A stretch of 46,778 nt of DNA from Prochlorococcus sp. AG-436-K22 (GTDB lineage Bacteria > Cyanobacteriota > Cyanobacteriia > PCC-6307 > Cyanobiaceae): contig QCPK01000007.1 of the NCBI GenBank assembly GCA_003212555.1, positions 1-46,778 of the forward strand, read 5' to 3'. The notes beneath the pieces are model-generated. The model searched no databases. It saw only the letters and a list, made by a program, of their open reading frames with translations, and was not told the origin of the DNA. How positions within the stretch are numbered: position 1 is the first letter of the stretch; each line of letters begins with the position of its first letter. Of the stretch, positions 26,366-36,422 are shown one piece after another. A program made the position numbers and the translations under genes.

Positions 26366-27364
26366 TTACATAACAAAATCACGATAATTAGCTACAGTAT
26401 GTTTGATGCCTTCTTCTATTTCAATTGAATTCTTCCAACCCAATTCTTTAAGTCTATCTACATTCAATTGTTTTTTAGGTGTTCCATCTGGTTTACTTTT
26501 ATCCCAAAATATTTCACCTTTAAAACCAGTTAATTTAGAAATTTTTTCAGATAATTCTTTAATTGATATATCTAAACCAGTTCCAACATTTAAAAAAGTT
26601 AAAGGTTTACCAAATTTATTCACTGGGGCGTCTCTAGAGCTTGGGTCCCAATTCTCAAGAGCAAATACTGCTGCATTTCCAAGATCATTAACATGCAGAA
26701 ATTCCCTCAATGGAGAGCCTGAACCCCAGCAAGTTACAGAAGGAGAAGAATTCTTAACTGCTTCACAAAATTTCCTGATCAAAGATGCCATAACATGACT
26801 TTGGGTTGGGTGATAATTATCACCTGGGCCATAAAGATTGGTTGGCATCAACGAAATAGCATCAAAGCCATGCTGAATTCTTAAAGCTTGGCAGAGTTTT
26901 ATTCCAGCAATTTTTGAGATTGCGTAGAACTCATTTGTAGTTTCAAGAGCACCTTCGAGTAGTGCTTCTTCTGTTATAGGTTGTTTAGCAAACTTAGGAT
27001 AAATACAGCTACTGCCCAAGAAAAGTAATCTTTTTACTCCAAAACGCCAAGCTGATTCAATCACATTTGTTTGGATCTTAATGTTATCAAGAATGAAACT
27101 TGCAGGCTGAGTGGAATTAGCAATTATTCCTCCAACTTTTGCTGCAGCAAGTATTACTACCGTGGGCTTATTTAATTTAAACCAACTCTCTACTGAATCT
27201 ATATCTTCTAAATCGAGATCCTTTCTTGTTGGGATTAGAAGACTCCCTCCATTAATCTCTTTACCATATCCAGCTTTTTTAAGCATTTTAAATATAGCAC
27301 CCCCCGCCATACCACTTGCACCAGCTATGAATATCTTTTCGCTTAACAAAATTTTCTTTGTCAT
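26366..27364 (-). CDS. fcl: GDP-L-fucose synthase (Fcl/WcaG)
   Basis: This enzyme epimerises and reduces GDP-4-keto-6-deoxy-D-mannose to GDP-L-fucose with NADPH. The 332 residues hold an NADP-binding GASGMAG near 15-21, AAAKVGGI, LGSSCIYPK and YAISKIAGIKLC, with the Tyr-x-x-x-Lys pair. The MPTNLYGPGDNYHP stretch and the LNVGTGLDISIKEL segment are also typical. The length is slightly more than in E. coli. It is 27 bp downstream of gmd, which makes its substrate, so the two form an operon. Confidence 0.95.
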   Translation of the reverse strand: MTKKILLSEKIFIAGASGMAGGAIFKMLKKAGYGKEINGGSLLIPTRKDLDLEDIDSVESWFKLNKPTVVILAAAKVGGIIANSTQPASFILDNIKIQTNVIESAWRFGVKRLLFLGSSCIYPKFAKQPITEEALLEGALETTNEFYAISKIAGIKLCQALRIQHGFDAISLMPTNLYGPGDNYHPTQSHVMASLIRKFCEAVKNSSPSVTCWGSGSPLREFLHVNDLGNAAVFALENWDPSSRDAPVNKFGKPLTFLNVGTGLDISIKELSEKISKLTGFKGEIFWDKSKPDGTPKKQLNVDRLKELGWKNSIEIEEGIKHTVANYRDFVM

Positions 27365-27391
27365 AAAAAATTATGGTTCTTATAAAATATC

Positions 27392-28519
27392 TTATAAATT
27401 TAATGGAGGTGATTCCAATGCGCCCGATATTTTGAACCCTTGTTTTTTTAATATCGCTTCTTTTAGAGCTTCTTCTTTATCATTGGATATCATTTCTGTT
27501 ATTAATTCTTCAAGTGTTGTTTCAGGAAACCAACCTAGTTTCTCAGAGGCTTTAAGTGGCGACCCAAGAAGCTGCTCAACTTCAGTAGGGCGAAAATATC
27601 TAGGGTCTATTCTTATTACTATTTCTTTTGTATCTGGACGAATACCAACTTCTTCTAGTCCATTCCCTTCCCAAATAATGGAAGGACCTTTTGGCTCCAT
27701 TCTCCAGTCAAGTTTTTCTGCACAGATTTCTATAAATCTTCGAACAGTTTCCATTCTTCCAGTTGCTATGACAAAATCATCAGGTTTTTCTTGCTGAAGC
27801 ATTAGCCATTGCATCGCAACATAATCTTTTGCATGGCCCCAATCTCTCTTGGCATCAAGATTACCCATATAGAGGCAAGAATCTAAACCGGCATCAATTC
27901 TGGTAAGACCGCGAGTAATCTTTCTTGTCACAAATGTTTCTCCTCTTCTTGGACTTTCATGATTGAAAAGGATTCCATTACAGGCATATATCCCATAAGC
28001 TTCTCGATAGTTAATTGTTATCCAATAAGCATATAATTTAGCAACACCATAAGGACTCCTTGGGTAAAAAGGTGTGCTTTCAGTTTGAGGGGTCTCTTGT
28101 ATCTTGCCGTAAAGTTCACTTGTACTTGCCTGATATATTTTGGTTTTCTTCTTAAGGCCCAGAATTCTTACTGCCTCAAGAATCCTTAAAGTTCCGAGAG
28201 CATCGCAATTTGCTGTATATTCTGGCGTCTCAAAACTTACAGCCACATGGCTTTGAGCTCCCAAGTTATAAATTTCGTCTGGTTGGACGAATTGAATCAT
28301 GCGAATAAGATTAGTACTATCTGTAAGATCACCATAATGAAGAATTAATTTTGGGTTATCTTCATGAGGGTCCTGATATAGATGGTCAATCCTGCAGGTA
28401 TTTAGACTACTGGCTCTTCTTTTAAGTCCATGCACTTCATATCCTTTTTTTAAAAGAAACTCTGCAAGATAGCTTCCATCTTGTCCAGTAATTCCAGTTA
28501 TAATAGCTTTTTTTACCAT
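27392..28519 (-). CDS. gmd: GDP-mannose 4,6-dehydratase
   Basis: Gmd makes GDP-4-keto-6-deoxy-D-mannose, the shared precursor of GDP-L-fucose, GDP-rhamnose and GDP-perosamine. The 375 residues start with [16 protein letters not shown] (NADP-binding GxxGxxG). They contain [16 protein letters not shown] and [16 protein letters not shown], the Thr-Glu-Tyr-Lys active-site set, as well as [16 protein letters not shown], all diagnostic for GMD. It is followed by fcl, so fucose is the likely end product. It is divergent from galE across 135 bp. Confidence 0.97.
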   Translation of the reverse strand: MVKKAIITGITGQDGSYLAEFLLKKGYEVHGLKRRASSLNTCRIDHLYQDPHEDNPKLILHYGDLTDSTNLIRMIQFVQPDEIYNLGAQSHVAVSFETPEYTANCDALGTLRILEAVRILGLKKKTKIYQASTSELYGKIQETPQTESTPFYPRSPYGVAKLYAYWITINYREAYGIYACNGILFNHESPRRGETFVTRKITRGLTRIDAGLDSCLYMGNLDAKRDWGHAKDYVAMQWLMLQQEKPDDFVIATGRMETVRRFIEICAEKLDWRMEPKGPSIIWEGNGLEEVGIRPDTKEIVIRIDPRYFRPTEVEQLLGSPLKASEKLGWFPETTLEELITEMISNDKEEALKEAILKKQGFKISGALESPPLNL

Positions 28520-28654
28520 ATTATATTTTAACCTAATAGAGCTAAAGTGAAAACATAATTACTTATATTCTAATAATTGGTTTAAGGGAAGCTCTCCTCT
28601 CTATAATTAACTTCTTAAAGAAACCTGAGCCTCATAATCGATGAGAAGGAAACA

Positions 28655-29716
28655 ATGAGCTCGATTTTAATTACTGGCGGAGCCGGATTTATTGGTAGCC
28701 ACACATGTCTCCAACTTTTAGAAGAAGGTCATTATCTGTATATAATAGATTCTTTTGTTAATAGTTCTCCCCAAATAGTAGAAAGAATTGAAAGGTTATT
28801 CTCAAAAGGCCACGAAAAGTTTGAAGAACAATTTAACCTGATAGGAGGTGATATAAGAGACAAGATTTTAATTGAAAATATATTCAAAAGTTCCATTGAA
28901 AATAAGCACGCAATAGAAGCTGTTATTCACTTTGCTGGTTTAAAATCAGTTGAAGAGTCAACATTAAATCCTTCTCTATATTGGGATGTCAATGTAGGGG
29001 GATCAATTAATCTAGTAAAAATTATGGAGAAATATAATTGTAGAACTATAGTTTTTAGTAGTAGTGCAACTGTTTATAGTACTGATAATAAGTGCCCTCT
29101 ATCCGAAGATTCTCAAATCAAGCCGTCTAACACTTATGGGCAAACAAAGGTAACTGTTGAAAATCTATTAATGAGTTTATATAATATTAAAGGTGAGGAT
29201 TGGAAAATAATAAACTTAAGGTATTTCAATCCAATTGGAGCTCATCCCTCTGGATTGATAGGAGAAAATCCTCGCGGTAAAATTAATAATCTATTTCCAT
29301 ATTTAAACCAGGTTGCATCCGGCCAGAAAAAAGAATTGAGAATTTTTGGTAACGATTGGCCTACAAAAGATGGCACCTGTATTCGTGATTATGTTCATAT
29401 AATGGATCTTGCAGAGGCTCATTGTTTAGCTCTAAAATACTTGCTCCAAAAAGGCAAATCTGATTTCCTTAGTCTTAATATTTGCACAGGGAAGGGTACT
29501 AGTATATTGGAACTAATGAGACACTTTGAAAGTGTCAATTCTTGTAAAATACCATATGTTTTTGTTGATAGGAGACCAGGTGATATTGCAATATCTTTTG
29601 CTAGTAATGATCTAACTTCTTCGACTTTAAAATGGAGTCCTAAACGCAATATTTCTGACATGTGTATAGATGGATGGAGATGGCAACAATTGAATCCGAA
29701 TGGTTTTGAGAAATAA
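28655..29716 (+). CDS. galE: UDP-glucose 4-epimerase
   Basis: GalE interconverts UDP-glucose and UDP-galactose (some forms also the N-acetyl sugars) using bound NAD+. The 353 residues show GGAGFIGSH at 8-16, HFAGLKSVEES, FSSSATVYS and TYGQTKVTVE with the Tyr-x-x-x-Lys pair. Later come NLRYFNPIGAHPSG and RDYVHIMDLAEAH, all standard GalE motifs. Length is typical. A good AAGGA sits 4 bp before the ATG. Convergent with the beta-barrel protein gene downstream. It probably supplies UDP-Gal or UDP-GalNAc to the surface glycans coded nearby. Confidence 0.93.
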   Translation: MSSILITGGAGFIGSHTCLQLLEEGHYLYIIDSFVNSSPQIVERIERLFSKGHEKFEEQFNLIGGDIRDKILIENIFKSSIENKHAIEAVIHFAGLKSVEESTLNPSLYWDVNVGGSINLVKIMEKYNCRTIVFSSSATVYSTDNKCPLSEDSQIKPSNTYGQTKVTVENLLMSLYNIKGEDWKIINLRYFNPIGAHPSGLIGENPRGKINNLFPYLNQVASGQKKELRIFGNDWPTKDGTCIRDYVHIMDLAEAHCLALKYLLQKGKSDFLSLNICTGKGTSILELMRHFESVNSCKIPYVFVDRRPGDIAISFASNDLTSSTLKWSPKRNISDMCIDGWRWQQLNPNGFEK

Positions 29717-29831
29717 AACTTAAGCTCAATAGTTTTTTTTTATTGATGGAAATTGGTCTTTTAACTCTAATCAGACAAATTATATATTATGTTAGAGAAT
29801 AAAAAATATTTTATTAAATATTTTGATAAAA

Positions 29832-31640
29832 TTATAATAACATATTAATCCTGATACCCTTTCTAAGCTCTCTTGATCTTAACAACTGTCCTAAGTCTTG
29901 AATGCCTGCAGCTGAGCTTAAATATAAATCTACATAAAAATTACTACCTAATACTCTTCTTAGAGATAAGCTGCCATTTGTTTCTGAAAACTTTGATAAG
30001 CTAATATTTAGTTCTGGAATTAACTGATATAAGTCTGATATATGTATGTTTGATGAAATACCAAAAGAATATAAAGAACCTAAACCACTTAAAGCCATTT
30101 TCGGGTTGAGATTAATAGACAATTTCTTATTTATTTCATAAGTATTAATCCACTCATGGAATAAATAACCTTGCTTATTCTTCTGATTCCTGCCAAGACT
30201 TATTCTGGAAGAAAGCCATGTTGAACCTTTTCGCAAAGGACTCATTAAGACAAACTTACCTCCAAGCCTAGTATTATAATTACCATTACTGATATAAGTT
30301 TCAGCAAAAGAGTTGTCATCTATAGAAAAAGTATCTTGATTATTAAAAGATCCAAAATTTACCAAATCTAACTGGAAAGAATTAGAAAGTGATTTAGAAA
30401 TAACTCCAAATAAATTACCTTTGCTATCAATATTTACAGAATAAACTGATTTAGGGCGAGGTGCTATTAGAGCAGATCCAACAGTAAGTCCACTAAAACT
30501 CAATTGAGTTTGGCGAGCAGAAAGTTTAGCTTGAGGTGAATCTATTGCAAAAGGCTTATAACTTAATCCAGCAAAATATAGCACTTTGTTTGCTGAAGGA
30601 ATGGTTAAAATAGAAGTAGAAGGTGTTGCGCCAAAACTATTAGTAATTCTTCCTTCTATACCTATTTTAGGATTCAAATCATAGTTAATGCCAAAATTAT
30701 AAATTGCAACTTTATTAAAATACTTCTCGGAATTAAATGAATTATCACCTGGTCCAAAAGGCATCACAATAGATCCAGAATAAGTAAGGTCTTGTTTTGC
30801 TTTCCACGACAGTCCTGAACCTAAGTAGAGATTATTTCCATAAAAGTTATCCTGATTACTAACGTCTCCTATTCTTTTAGGCAAGAATGATCCTCCTACC
30901 AAAAAATGTAAATCTAATTTGTCATTAATTTCCCTAGAAATAGGAACTTTAAGAGAACCTATAAGGTTTCTACTTGAAAGACCTACTTCCCTGGAATCAA
31001 ATATATTTCCATTGACACCATCACCGTTCCTAATGAACCATGACTCCAAAGAGAGCAATCCAGAAGCAGACCACTTACCTAAATCAAATAGTTTCCTCTT
31101 TATTGAGGTTCCATAAACTTCCCAATAGTTAGGGATGGTTTTATCCCCTGAAATATATGAATATAAAGTATCATCAGAAACTGAATAAAAAGCTGAAAGT
31201 TGAGTATTCTCATTTAATCCATAATCAAACAAGTATGCATAGTTCTGATTACCTGAACCCCCTGCCGCACCACCCGAACCAAAGGAAGATAAAGAGTAAA
31301 TTAAATGCGATGTTTCTGATTCAGATAGATGTTTGCTCGTAGGAAAAGCAGTCCCAATACTTAATGGATTAATGAAATCAGAGCTTTCTGGTTGAATTAA
31401 ATTTAGAACTTCTTTTAATTCTTCAAAAGAGGTAGGCTTCTTCTTTACATTATTCAACTTTTCTGTTTCTAAAAAATCTTCACCACTATTATTTCCTAAT
31501 AGCTCCCATTTAATTTCTCCTTCATTAATGCTTACTGAAGGGAAAGTTTTCTCCCAGATTATTTTAGTTTCAGCTAAAGAGAAAGACGGCAGGAAAATTG
31601 ACAGGGATATAAGAAGATGCCTTACATCTGATCTATTCAT
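29832..31640 (-). CDS. Predicted outer-membrane beta-barrel protein, unknown function
   Basis: The 602 residues start with a signal peptide (cleavage likely after FSLA near residue 23). A polar region of about 95 residues follows, then a glycine/serine-rich part, FGSGGAAGGSGNQNY. The remaining 450 residues alternate polar and hydrophobic positions in many short strands, for example LNENTQLSAFYSVSDDTLYS and LTYSGSIVMPFGPGD. This pattern, the aromatic residues at strand ends and the final hydrophobic RINMLL-type strand fit an outer-membrane barrel. I cannot place it in a named family. It stands alone between galE (convergent) and lexA (same strand, 24 bp away). Confidence 0.65.
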   Translation of the reverse strand: MNRSDVRHLLISLSIFLPSFSLAETKIIWEKTFPSVSINEGEIKWELLGNNSGEDFLETEKLNNVKKKPTSFEELKEVLNLIQPESSDFINPLSIGTAFPTSKHLSESETSHLIYSLSSFGSGGAAGGSGNQNYAYLFDYGLNENTQLSAFYSVSDDTLYSYISGDKTIPNYWEVYGTSIKRKLFDLGKWSASGLLSLESWFIRNGDGVNGNIFDSREVGLSSRNLIGSLKVPISREINDKLDLHFLVGGSFLPKRIGDVSNQDNFYGNNLYLGSGLSWKAKQDLTYSGSIVMPFGPGDNSFNSEKYFNKVAIYNFGINYDLNPKIGIEGRITNSFGATPSTSILTIPSANKVLYFAGLSYKPFAIDSPQAKLSARQTQLSFSGLTVGSALIAPRPKSVYSVNIDSKGNLFGVISKSLSNSFQLDLVNFGSFNNQDTFSIDDNSFAETYISNGNYNTRLGGKFVLMSPLRKGSTWLSSRISLGRNQKNKQGYLFHEWINTYEINKKLSINLNPKMALSGLGSLYSFGISSNIHISDLYQLIPELNISLSKFSETNGSLSLRRVLGSNFYVDLYLSSAAGIQDLGQLLRSRELRKGIRINMLL

Positions 31641-31664
31641 AGTTATACATAATTTCTTTTATAT

Positions 31665-32273
31665 TTACGCTCTTCTCCAAACTGCTAATAATTTACCTTG
31701 AATTTGAACTAACTCAGATTCTATTTCAATAGGTTCATAGGCTTCATTAGCAGCTTCAAGTCTTACCAAAGAGCCTTTTCGATAGAAGTGCTTCAAAGTT
31801 GTTCCTGAACCAGGAACTAAAGCACTTACTACAGCTCCATTTACAATGCTTTGAGGTTCTTTCACTGGTTCCATCAAAACAACATCTCCGTCAGCAATAT
31901 AGGAATCTACCATTGAATCTCCATTAACAGTTAAAGCAAATAAACCTCTTGTTTTTAAGACTGAATCCATATCAAGGTTTTCCTGTACATCATCGAAAGT
32001 TTCAACCAAGCCACCAGCTGCAACGGCACCAAGCAAAGGAATGCCAGAAGCAATGTTATCTATGAGCTGCAAAGTTCTTGCCTGTCCCTCTTCCCAAGTT
32101 ATCCAACCTTTTTCTTGAAGATGCTTTAGTCTGCTTTGAATTGGCGCTGGAGAACGAAGCCCCATAGCATGCATCATCTGTCTGATAGAAGGGCTGTGAT
32201 GATGAGTCACTATGTAATCTGAAAGCCAATCAAAAAGCTCTTGCTGAGCTGGTGTTAATTGTTCTCCTTCCAT
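31665..32273 (-). CDS. lexA: LexA repressor, SOS response
   Basis: LexA represses DNA-damage genes and cleaves itself when RecA filaments form. The 202 residues have an N-terminal winged helix (about 1-70), where HSPSIRQMMHAMGLRSPA is the recognition region. The protease domain retains all key sites: cleavage bond Ala86-Gly87 in VAAGGLV, nucleophile Ser120 in NGDSMVD and general base Lys161 in TTLKHFY. Since these are intact, self-cleavage is expected, which not all cyanobacterial LexA proteins retain. A near-consensus cyanobacterial SOS box lies 29-42 bp upstream, consistent with autoregulation. Confidence 0.95.
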   Translation of the reverse strand: MEGEQLTPAQQELFDWLSDYIVTHHHSPSIRQMMHAMGLRSPAPIQSRLKHLQEKGWITWEEGQARTLQLIDNIASGIPLLGAVAAGGLVETFDDVQENLDMDSVLKTRGLFALTVNGDSMVDSYIADGDVVLMEPVKEPQSIVNGAVVSALVPGSGTTLKHFYRKGSLVRLEAANEAYEPIEIESELVQIQGKLLAVWRRA

Positions 32274-32301
32274 TTAGAAAAAAAATTTCCATTTATCCTC
32301 T

Positions 32302-32315
32302 AATACATATGTACC
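32302..32315 (-). promoter_or_regulatory. Likely LexA operator (SOS box) of lexA
   Basis: On the minus strand this reads GGTACATATGTATT, close to the cyanobacterial SOS consensus RGTACNNNDGTWCB, with one mismatch (T for C in the right half). It is a near palindrome in the 66-bp gap between argF and lexA, 29-42 bp before the lexA start, where repression of the promoter would be expected. Confidence 0.6.
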
Positions 32316-32339
32316 TCATGAAGTAACTAAAGGCAAGCT

Positions 32340-33296
32340 TCAAAGGCCACCAAGCAAAGCAGTCAAAAGAGCCTGCTGGGTATGCAAGCGATTTTCTGCT
32401 TGGTCGAAGACTCGACTGTATTTACTTTCAATTACATGATCAGTTATTTCTTCTTCTCTGTGAGCAGGGAGACAATGAAGAACAATCGCCTTAGAATCGG
32501 CTTTCTCAAGCAAATTAGTATCCAAAGTAAAACCTTTGAAAGCATCTACCCTTTTCAAGTGTTCTTGTTCTTGTCCCATGGATGCCCAAACATCCGTATA
32601 AATTACATTTGATTCTGAAACTGCTTCATAAGGGTCATTGAATATCTCAATACTAGATTTCAATTGAGATAAGCTTCTTGCCTTCTCAACAAATGAATGA
32701 TTTGGTTCGAAGCCCTTAGGACAAGCCAACCTGATATTCACACTCAATAGAGAGCCTAATAATATCAATGAATTGGCAACATTATTTCCATCACCAATGT
32801 AGGAAAGAGTTACTCCTTGAAGGCTCCCAAATTCTTCTTGAATAGTGAAAAAATCGGCCAAAGCCTGACAAGGATGCTCTAAATCTGTAAGAGCATTGAT
32901 GATCGGTATAGAAGACCATTTTGAATATTCAAGTAACTCTTCATTACCAAAAGTCCTAATTGCCAATGCATCGCAATAACGACTTAAAACTCTCGCAGTA
33001 TCTTTTATGGGTTCTCCTCTTCCTAGTTGAGTGGCTTGACTGCTTAAATCAATTGTTTGAGCTCCCAATCTAGCCATTGCAACCTGAAAACTTACCCTAG
33101 TTCTGGTAGATGCCTTGCTAAAAACAAGTCCTAACACGCGATTACCAAGATCTATCCTGCGCAAATTATTCTTAAATTGGAAAGAAAGCTCAAACAAAGA
33201 TTTAATTTGCTCAAGATTAAGGTCAGAACAAGAAAGAAAGTTTTCCCCTTTTAGAACAGAAAGATCTTTAGATAAAGATTGAGAAGATTCACCCAT
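32340..33296 (-). CDS. argF: Ornithine carbamoyltransferase
   Basis: ArgF makes citrulline from ornithine and carbamoyl phosphate in arginine synthesis. The 318 residues hold the carbamoyl-phosphate loop SKASTRTRVSF at 60-70, RTFGNEELLEY, DLEHPCQALADF and the C-terminal HCLPAHREEEI, which bears the catalytic Cys for ornithine. Length is standard. It is upstream of lexA on the same strand with 66 bp between, and 65 bp downstream of ftsH. Aspartate carbamoyltransferase is excluded by the HCLPAHR motif. Confidence 0.97.
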   Translation of the reverse strand: MGESSQSLSKDLSVLKGENFLSCSDLNLEQIKSLFELSFQFKNNLRRIDLGNRVLGLVFSKASTRTRVSFQVAMARLGAQTIDLSSQATQLGRGEPIKDTARVLSRYCDALAIRTFGNEELLEYSKWSSIPIINALTDLEHPCQALADFFTIQEEFGSLQGVTLSYIGDGNNVANSLILLGSLLSVNIRLACPKGFEPNHSFVEKARSLSQLKSSIEIFNDPYEAVSESNVIYTDVWASMGQEQEHLKRVDAFKGFTLDTNLLEKADSKAIVLHCLPAHREEEITDHVIESKYSRVFDQAENRLHTQQALLTALLGGL

Positions 33297-33361
33297 AAGA
33301 ATTACTATAATTTTACCTTTATCAAGGTTCCATATCTTTTAGAAATAAAAAGAACAAATCA

Positions 33362-35221
33362 TCATGGCAGTACTGTTTCAGCCAGTAATCCTTTCAAATC
33401 ATCTCCTTCAATTACCTCTTTTTCAAGAATCTTTTGAGAGATACTTTCTAATAACGGCAAATTTTTTCTAAGAATACTAAGAGCACTTTCATGAGCCTCA
33501 TCAACAAGACTTCTTACTTCCTTATCAATAGCCTGAGCAGTTGCGTCACTAACAACTCTTCGAGGGTTATTATTTCCTCCAAGGAATTGACCTCCTCCCT
33601 GCTTGTCATAAGCCAATGGGCCTAAAATATCACTCATTCCAAAAGTTCCAACCATTTGTTCTGCAATGTCAGTTGCACGCTGCAAATCATTTGAAGCGCC
33701 AGTAGTCACCTTACCAAAGACAATTTCCTCGGCTGATCTTCCTCCCAATAAAGTAGCAATTTGCCCCTTGAGTTCGTCTTTTGAATTTAGAAACCTTTCT
33801 TCTGTAGGTAATTGCAATGTATAACCAAGTGCACTCATTCCTCTAGGGACAATAGAAATTTTTGCAACTTTGCTGCCACCTGGCATTAAATGACCAACAA
33901 TTGCGTGTCCTACTTCGTGATAAGCGACTACTTTCTTTTCATCGTCTTGCAAAACTCTGCTTTTCTTCTCTAAGCCAGCAACAACTCTCTCTATTGCTTC
34001 ATTTAAATCTTGCTGCTCTACAGAAGTTCTTTTAGCTCTAGCAGCTAATAAAGCGGCTTCATTAACCATATTTGCCAAATCAGCACCAGCAAAACCACTC
34101 GTTGCTTGAGCAATTGAATCCAGGTCAATTTTCTCAGCTAATTTAATCTTTTTTGTATAGATATCGAGAATAGTTTTCCTTCCTGATAAATCCGGTCGAT
34201 CAACTAAAACTTGCCTGTCAAACCTTCCAGGTCTTAATAATGCTGCATCAAGAACTTCGGGTTGGTTGGTTGCAGCTAAAACAATTACTGGCTTATCGGC
34301 AGAAGCAAATCCATCCATTTCAGTAAGTAATTGATTAAGAGTTTGCTCTCTTTCATCATTACCTCCAACAACCCCCATAGATCCTGATCTACTTTTACCA
34401 ATTGCATCTAATTCATCAATGAATATTATGCATGGTGCTTTTTTCTTGGCTTGTTCAAACAAGTCTCTCACTCTTGCCGCACCTGCTCCAACAAATAATT
34501 CTACAAACTCAGAGCCAGAGATAATGAAGAAAGGAACTTCAGCCTCGCCTGCCACGGCCTTTGAAAGCAATGTTTTTCCAGTCCCTGGAGGACCAACTAA
34601 TAGAACACCTTTTGGTATGCGCGCACCAATATCAGAATATCTCTGAGGCCTTTTAAGAAAATCAACTATTTCAGTTAATTCGTCTTTGGCCTCATCAACT
34701 CCAGCAACGTCATCAAAAGTAACTCTAGACTCTTCATCTGGAACATAAACTTTTGCCTTGCTTTTAGTAAAACTCAAAGCTCCTTGAGCTCCTCCACCTC
34801 CCATACTTCTTCGAGCAAAAAATTGAAGAACCAATATAAAGATCAAAGGAGGGACAACCCAACTCAGAATAGTTGTAAATATATTTGGTTTTTTAGGAGG
34901 GGCAGCAGCAAATTCAACACCTTTATTTTCTAACCGCTGCGGCAAATCCATATCAAAAATTGGAGTTGTAGCCAAAACTGAAGGAGCTCCCTCAGTAGGA
35001 GATGAAAGCTCATACCTAATTTGATCCTGTGTAATATATGCCCTCTTTACCTCACCATCATTCACCTGATTTATAAACAATGAATATGGTACTCGTGGGA
35101 CTTGCATATTTTGGCTTGGGAAAAAGCTGCTAAAAAGCAACAGGGCTCCAAAGCCAATGAGGACAAGGTTTATTACTCCAAAACGGCGATTTGGCTGATT
35201 CTCATCTTGACGAATCGGCAT
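33362..35221 (-). CDS. ftsH: ATP-dependent zinc metalloprotease FtsH
   Basis: FtsH is a hexameric membrane AAA+ protease; in cyanobacteria it degrades damaged photosystem II D1 and other membrane proteins. I place the start at 35221 ([13 protein letters not shown]), giving 619 residues. A further ATG at 35257 is in frame but adds 12 residues not expected in the family. Two membrane segments flank a periplasmic region (about 17-35 and 120-140). The AAA module has Walker A GPPGTGKT at 210-217, Walker [11 protein letters not shown] and the second region of homology [21 protein letters not shown]. The zinc site HEVGH is at 435-439. The pattern is that of cyanobacterial FtsH used in the D1 repair complex. 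Confidence 0.95.
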   Translation of the reverse strand: MPIRQDENQPNRRFGVINLVLIGFGALLLFSSFFPSQNMQVPRVPYSLFINQVNDGEVKRAYITQDQIRYELSSPTEGAPSVLATTPIFDMDLPQRLENKGVEFAAAPPKKPNIFTTILSWVVPPLIFILVLQFFARRSMGGGGAQGALSFTKSKAKVYVPDEESRVTFDDVAGVDEAKDELTEIVDFLKRPQRYSDIGARIPKGVLLVGPPGTGKTLLSKAVAGEAEVPFFIISGSEFVELFVGAGAARVRDLFEQAKKKAPCIIFIDELDAIGKSRSGSMGVVGGNDEREQTLNQLLTEMDGFASADKPVIVLAATNQPEVLDAALLRPGRFDRQVLVDRPDLSGRKTILDIYTKKIKLAEKIDLDSIAQATSGFAGADLANMVNEAALLAARAKRTSVEQQDLNEAIERVVAGLEKKSRVLQDDEKKVVAYHEVGHAIVGHLMPGGSKVAKISIVPRGMSALGYTLQLPTEERFLNSKDELKGQIATLLGGRSAEEIVFGKVTTGASNDLQRATDIAEQMVGTFGMSDILGPLAYDKQGGGQFLGGNNNPRRVVSDATAQAIDKEVRSLVDEAHESALSILRKNLPLLESISQKILEKEVIEGDDLKGLLAETVLP

Positions 35222-35318
35222 AACATCGGAAAGGAAACTAGAATACAAAACTAACAAATATATTTATATCTCATAGCCCCAATTAGGTGTAAGAACCGAA
35301 CGACTAAAATATGAATTC

Positions 35319-36422
35319 CTATAAATGATTATCAAAAACCATATTTAAAACAAAATCACCTTCTTTCTTATAAGAGGAAACCTCTTTTAAATTAATAACT
35401 TGTTCCATTGATTCAAATCCAAAATCAGCAAGCGGCGTCATTGCAGAAACACCACCTAGGATCTTAGGGGAAAGAAATAAAAGTATCTCCTGAACACAAT
35501 CCTGCTGAATTGCATGAGTAGCAAGTGAACTTCCGCACTCCCAAAGGACCTGATTGCAACCTTTCTTAGCAAGCATCTCTAATAACTTAGTTGGAGTATT
35601 TTCCTTGAGAAGAATCTTCTCGGGTCCATCAGGCAAATCATTTAAAAGACTAGTCTCACTATTAGGGCCATAACAAATCAAAGTGTTTGCTTGATTCGTA
35701 TCCCAAAGCTGAGAATTAGTTGGGAATTGAAGTGAAGAGCTAAATACAACTCTCAAGGGTTCTTTTTTTGCAATACCTCTGCTAGTTAAAAGGGGATTGT
35801 CATTCCTAACAGTTTCTCCTCCCACAATTACTGCATCGCACTTAGAACGAAGATAATGAACATTACGCCTAGAGGCTGAACAACTAATCCATTTACTTGC
35901 CCCATTAGGAAGGCCTGTACGTCCATCAAAACTCATGGCCCATTTAAGGATTCCCCATGGCCTGCCTGTTCGGTTACGGAAAACAAATGCTCTGTTAATG
36001 AAGCTAGCTTCTTCCTCGAGGACCCCAGAAATAACCTCAAGTCCAGCATTACGTAAAATAGCGACGCCTTTACCTGAGACTCTTGGATCGGGGTCATTCA
36101 TAGCAATTACAACCCTAGAAATACCAGATTTTAAAATTGCATCTGTACAAGGAGGGGTTCTTCCTTGATGACAACATGGTTCAAGATTGACTAAAAGAGT
36201 ACCTCCTTTGGATGAAGTACCAGCTTGTGATAGAGCTTCTATCTCGGCATGGGGCTGACCTGCCAGAGAGTGATAGCCTTCTCCTACTAATCTTTGCTTA
36301 GAATCTAATATTACCGCCCCAACAAGTGGGTTTGGACTGGTCTCTCCTTCTGCTAGAGACGCTAATTGCAAGACACGATGCATCCATTGCACCCACTTAT
36401 GTTTTTTTGTCTCACTATCCAT
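35319..36422 (-). CDS. ribD: Riboflavin biosynthesis bifunctional deaminase-reductase RibD
   Basis: RibD deaminates the pyrimidine intermediate of riboflavin synthesis and then reduces its ribose. The 367 residues have an N-terminal deaminase with zinc ligands in QPHAEIEAL and EPCCHQGRTPPC. The C-terminal reductase (from about 155) begins RPWGILKWAMSFDGRTGLPNG and contains a NADPH-binding region. Its start overlaps the 3' end of the DUF3122 gene by 8 bp, so translation is probably coupled. Length is standard. Confidence 0.95.
   Translation of the reverse strand: MDSETKKHKWVQWMHRVLQLASLAEGETSPNPLVGAVILDSKQRLVGEGYHSLAGQPHAEIEALSQAGTSSKGGTLLVNLEPCCHQGRTPPCTDAILKSGISRVVIAMNDPDPRVSGKGVAILRNAGLEVISGVLEEEASFINRAFVFRNRTGRPWGILKWAMSFDGRTGLPNGASKWISCSASRRNVHYLRSKCDAVIVGGETVRNDNPLLTSRGIAKKEPLRVVFSSSLQFPTNSQLWDTNQANTLICYGPNSETSLLNDLPDGPEKILLKENTPTKLLEMLAKKGCNQVLWECGSSLATHAIQQDCVQEILLFLSPKILGGVSAMTPLADFGFESMEQVINLKEVSSYKKEGDFVLNMVFDNHL

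Noticed and set aside
27111-27797. 228-residue plus-strand frame over fcl and gmd
   Set aside because: Antisense to both genes, which have diagnostic motifs; low-complexity Ser/Ile-rich content typical of a shadow frame.
29717-29831. Rho-independent terminator between galE and the barrel gene
   Set aside because: A T-run is present with only a 5-bp weak inverted repeat around it and no GC stem, so it is not convincing.
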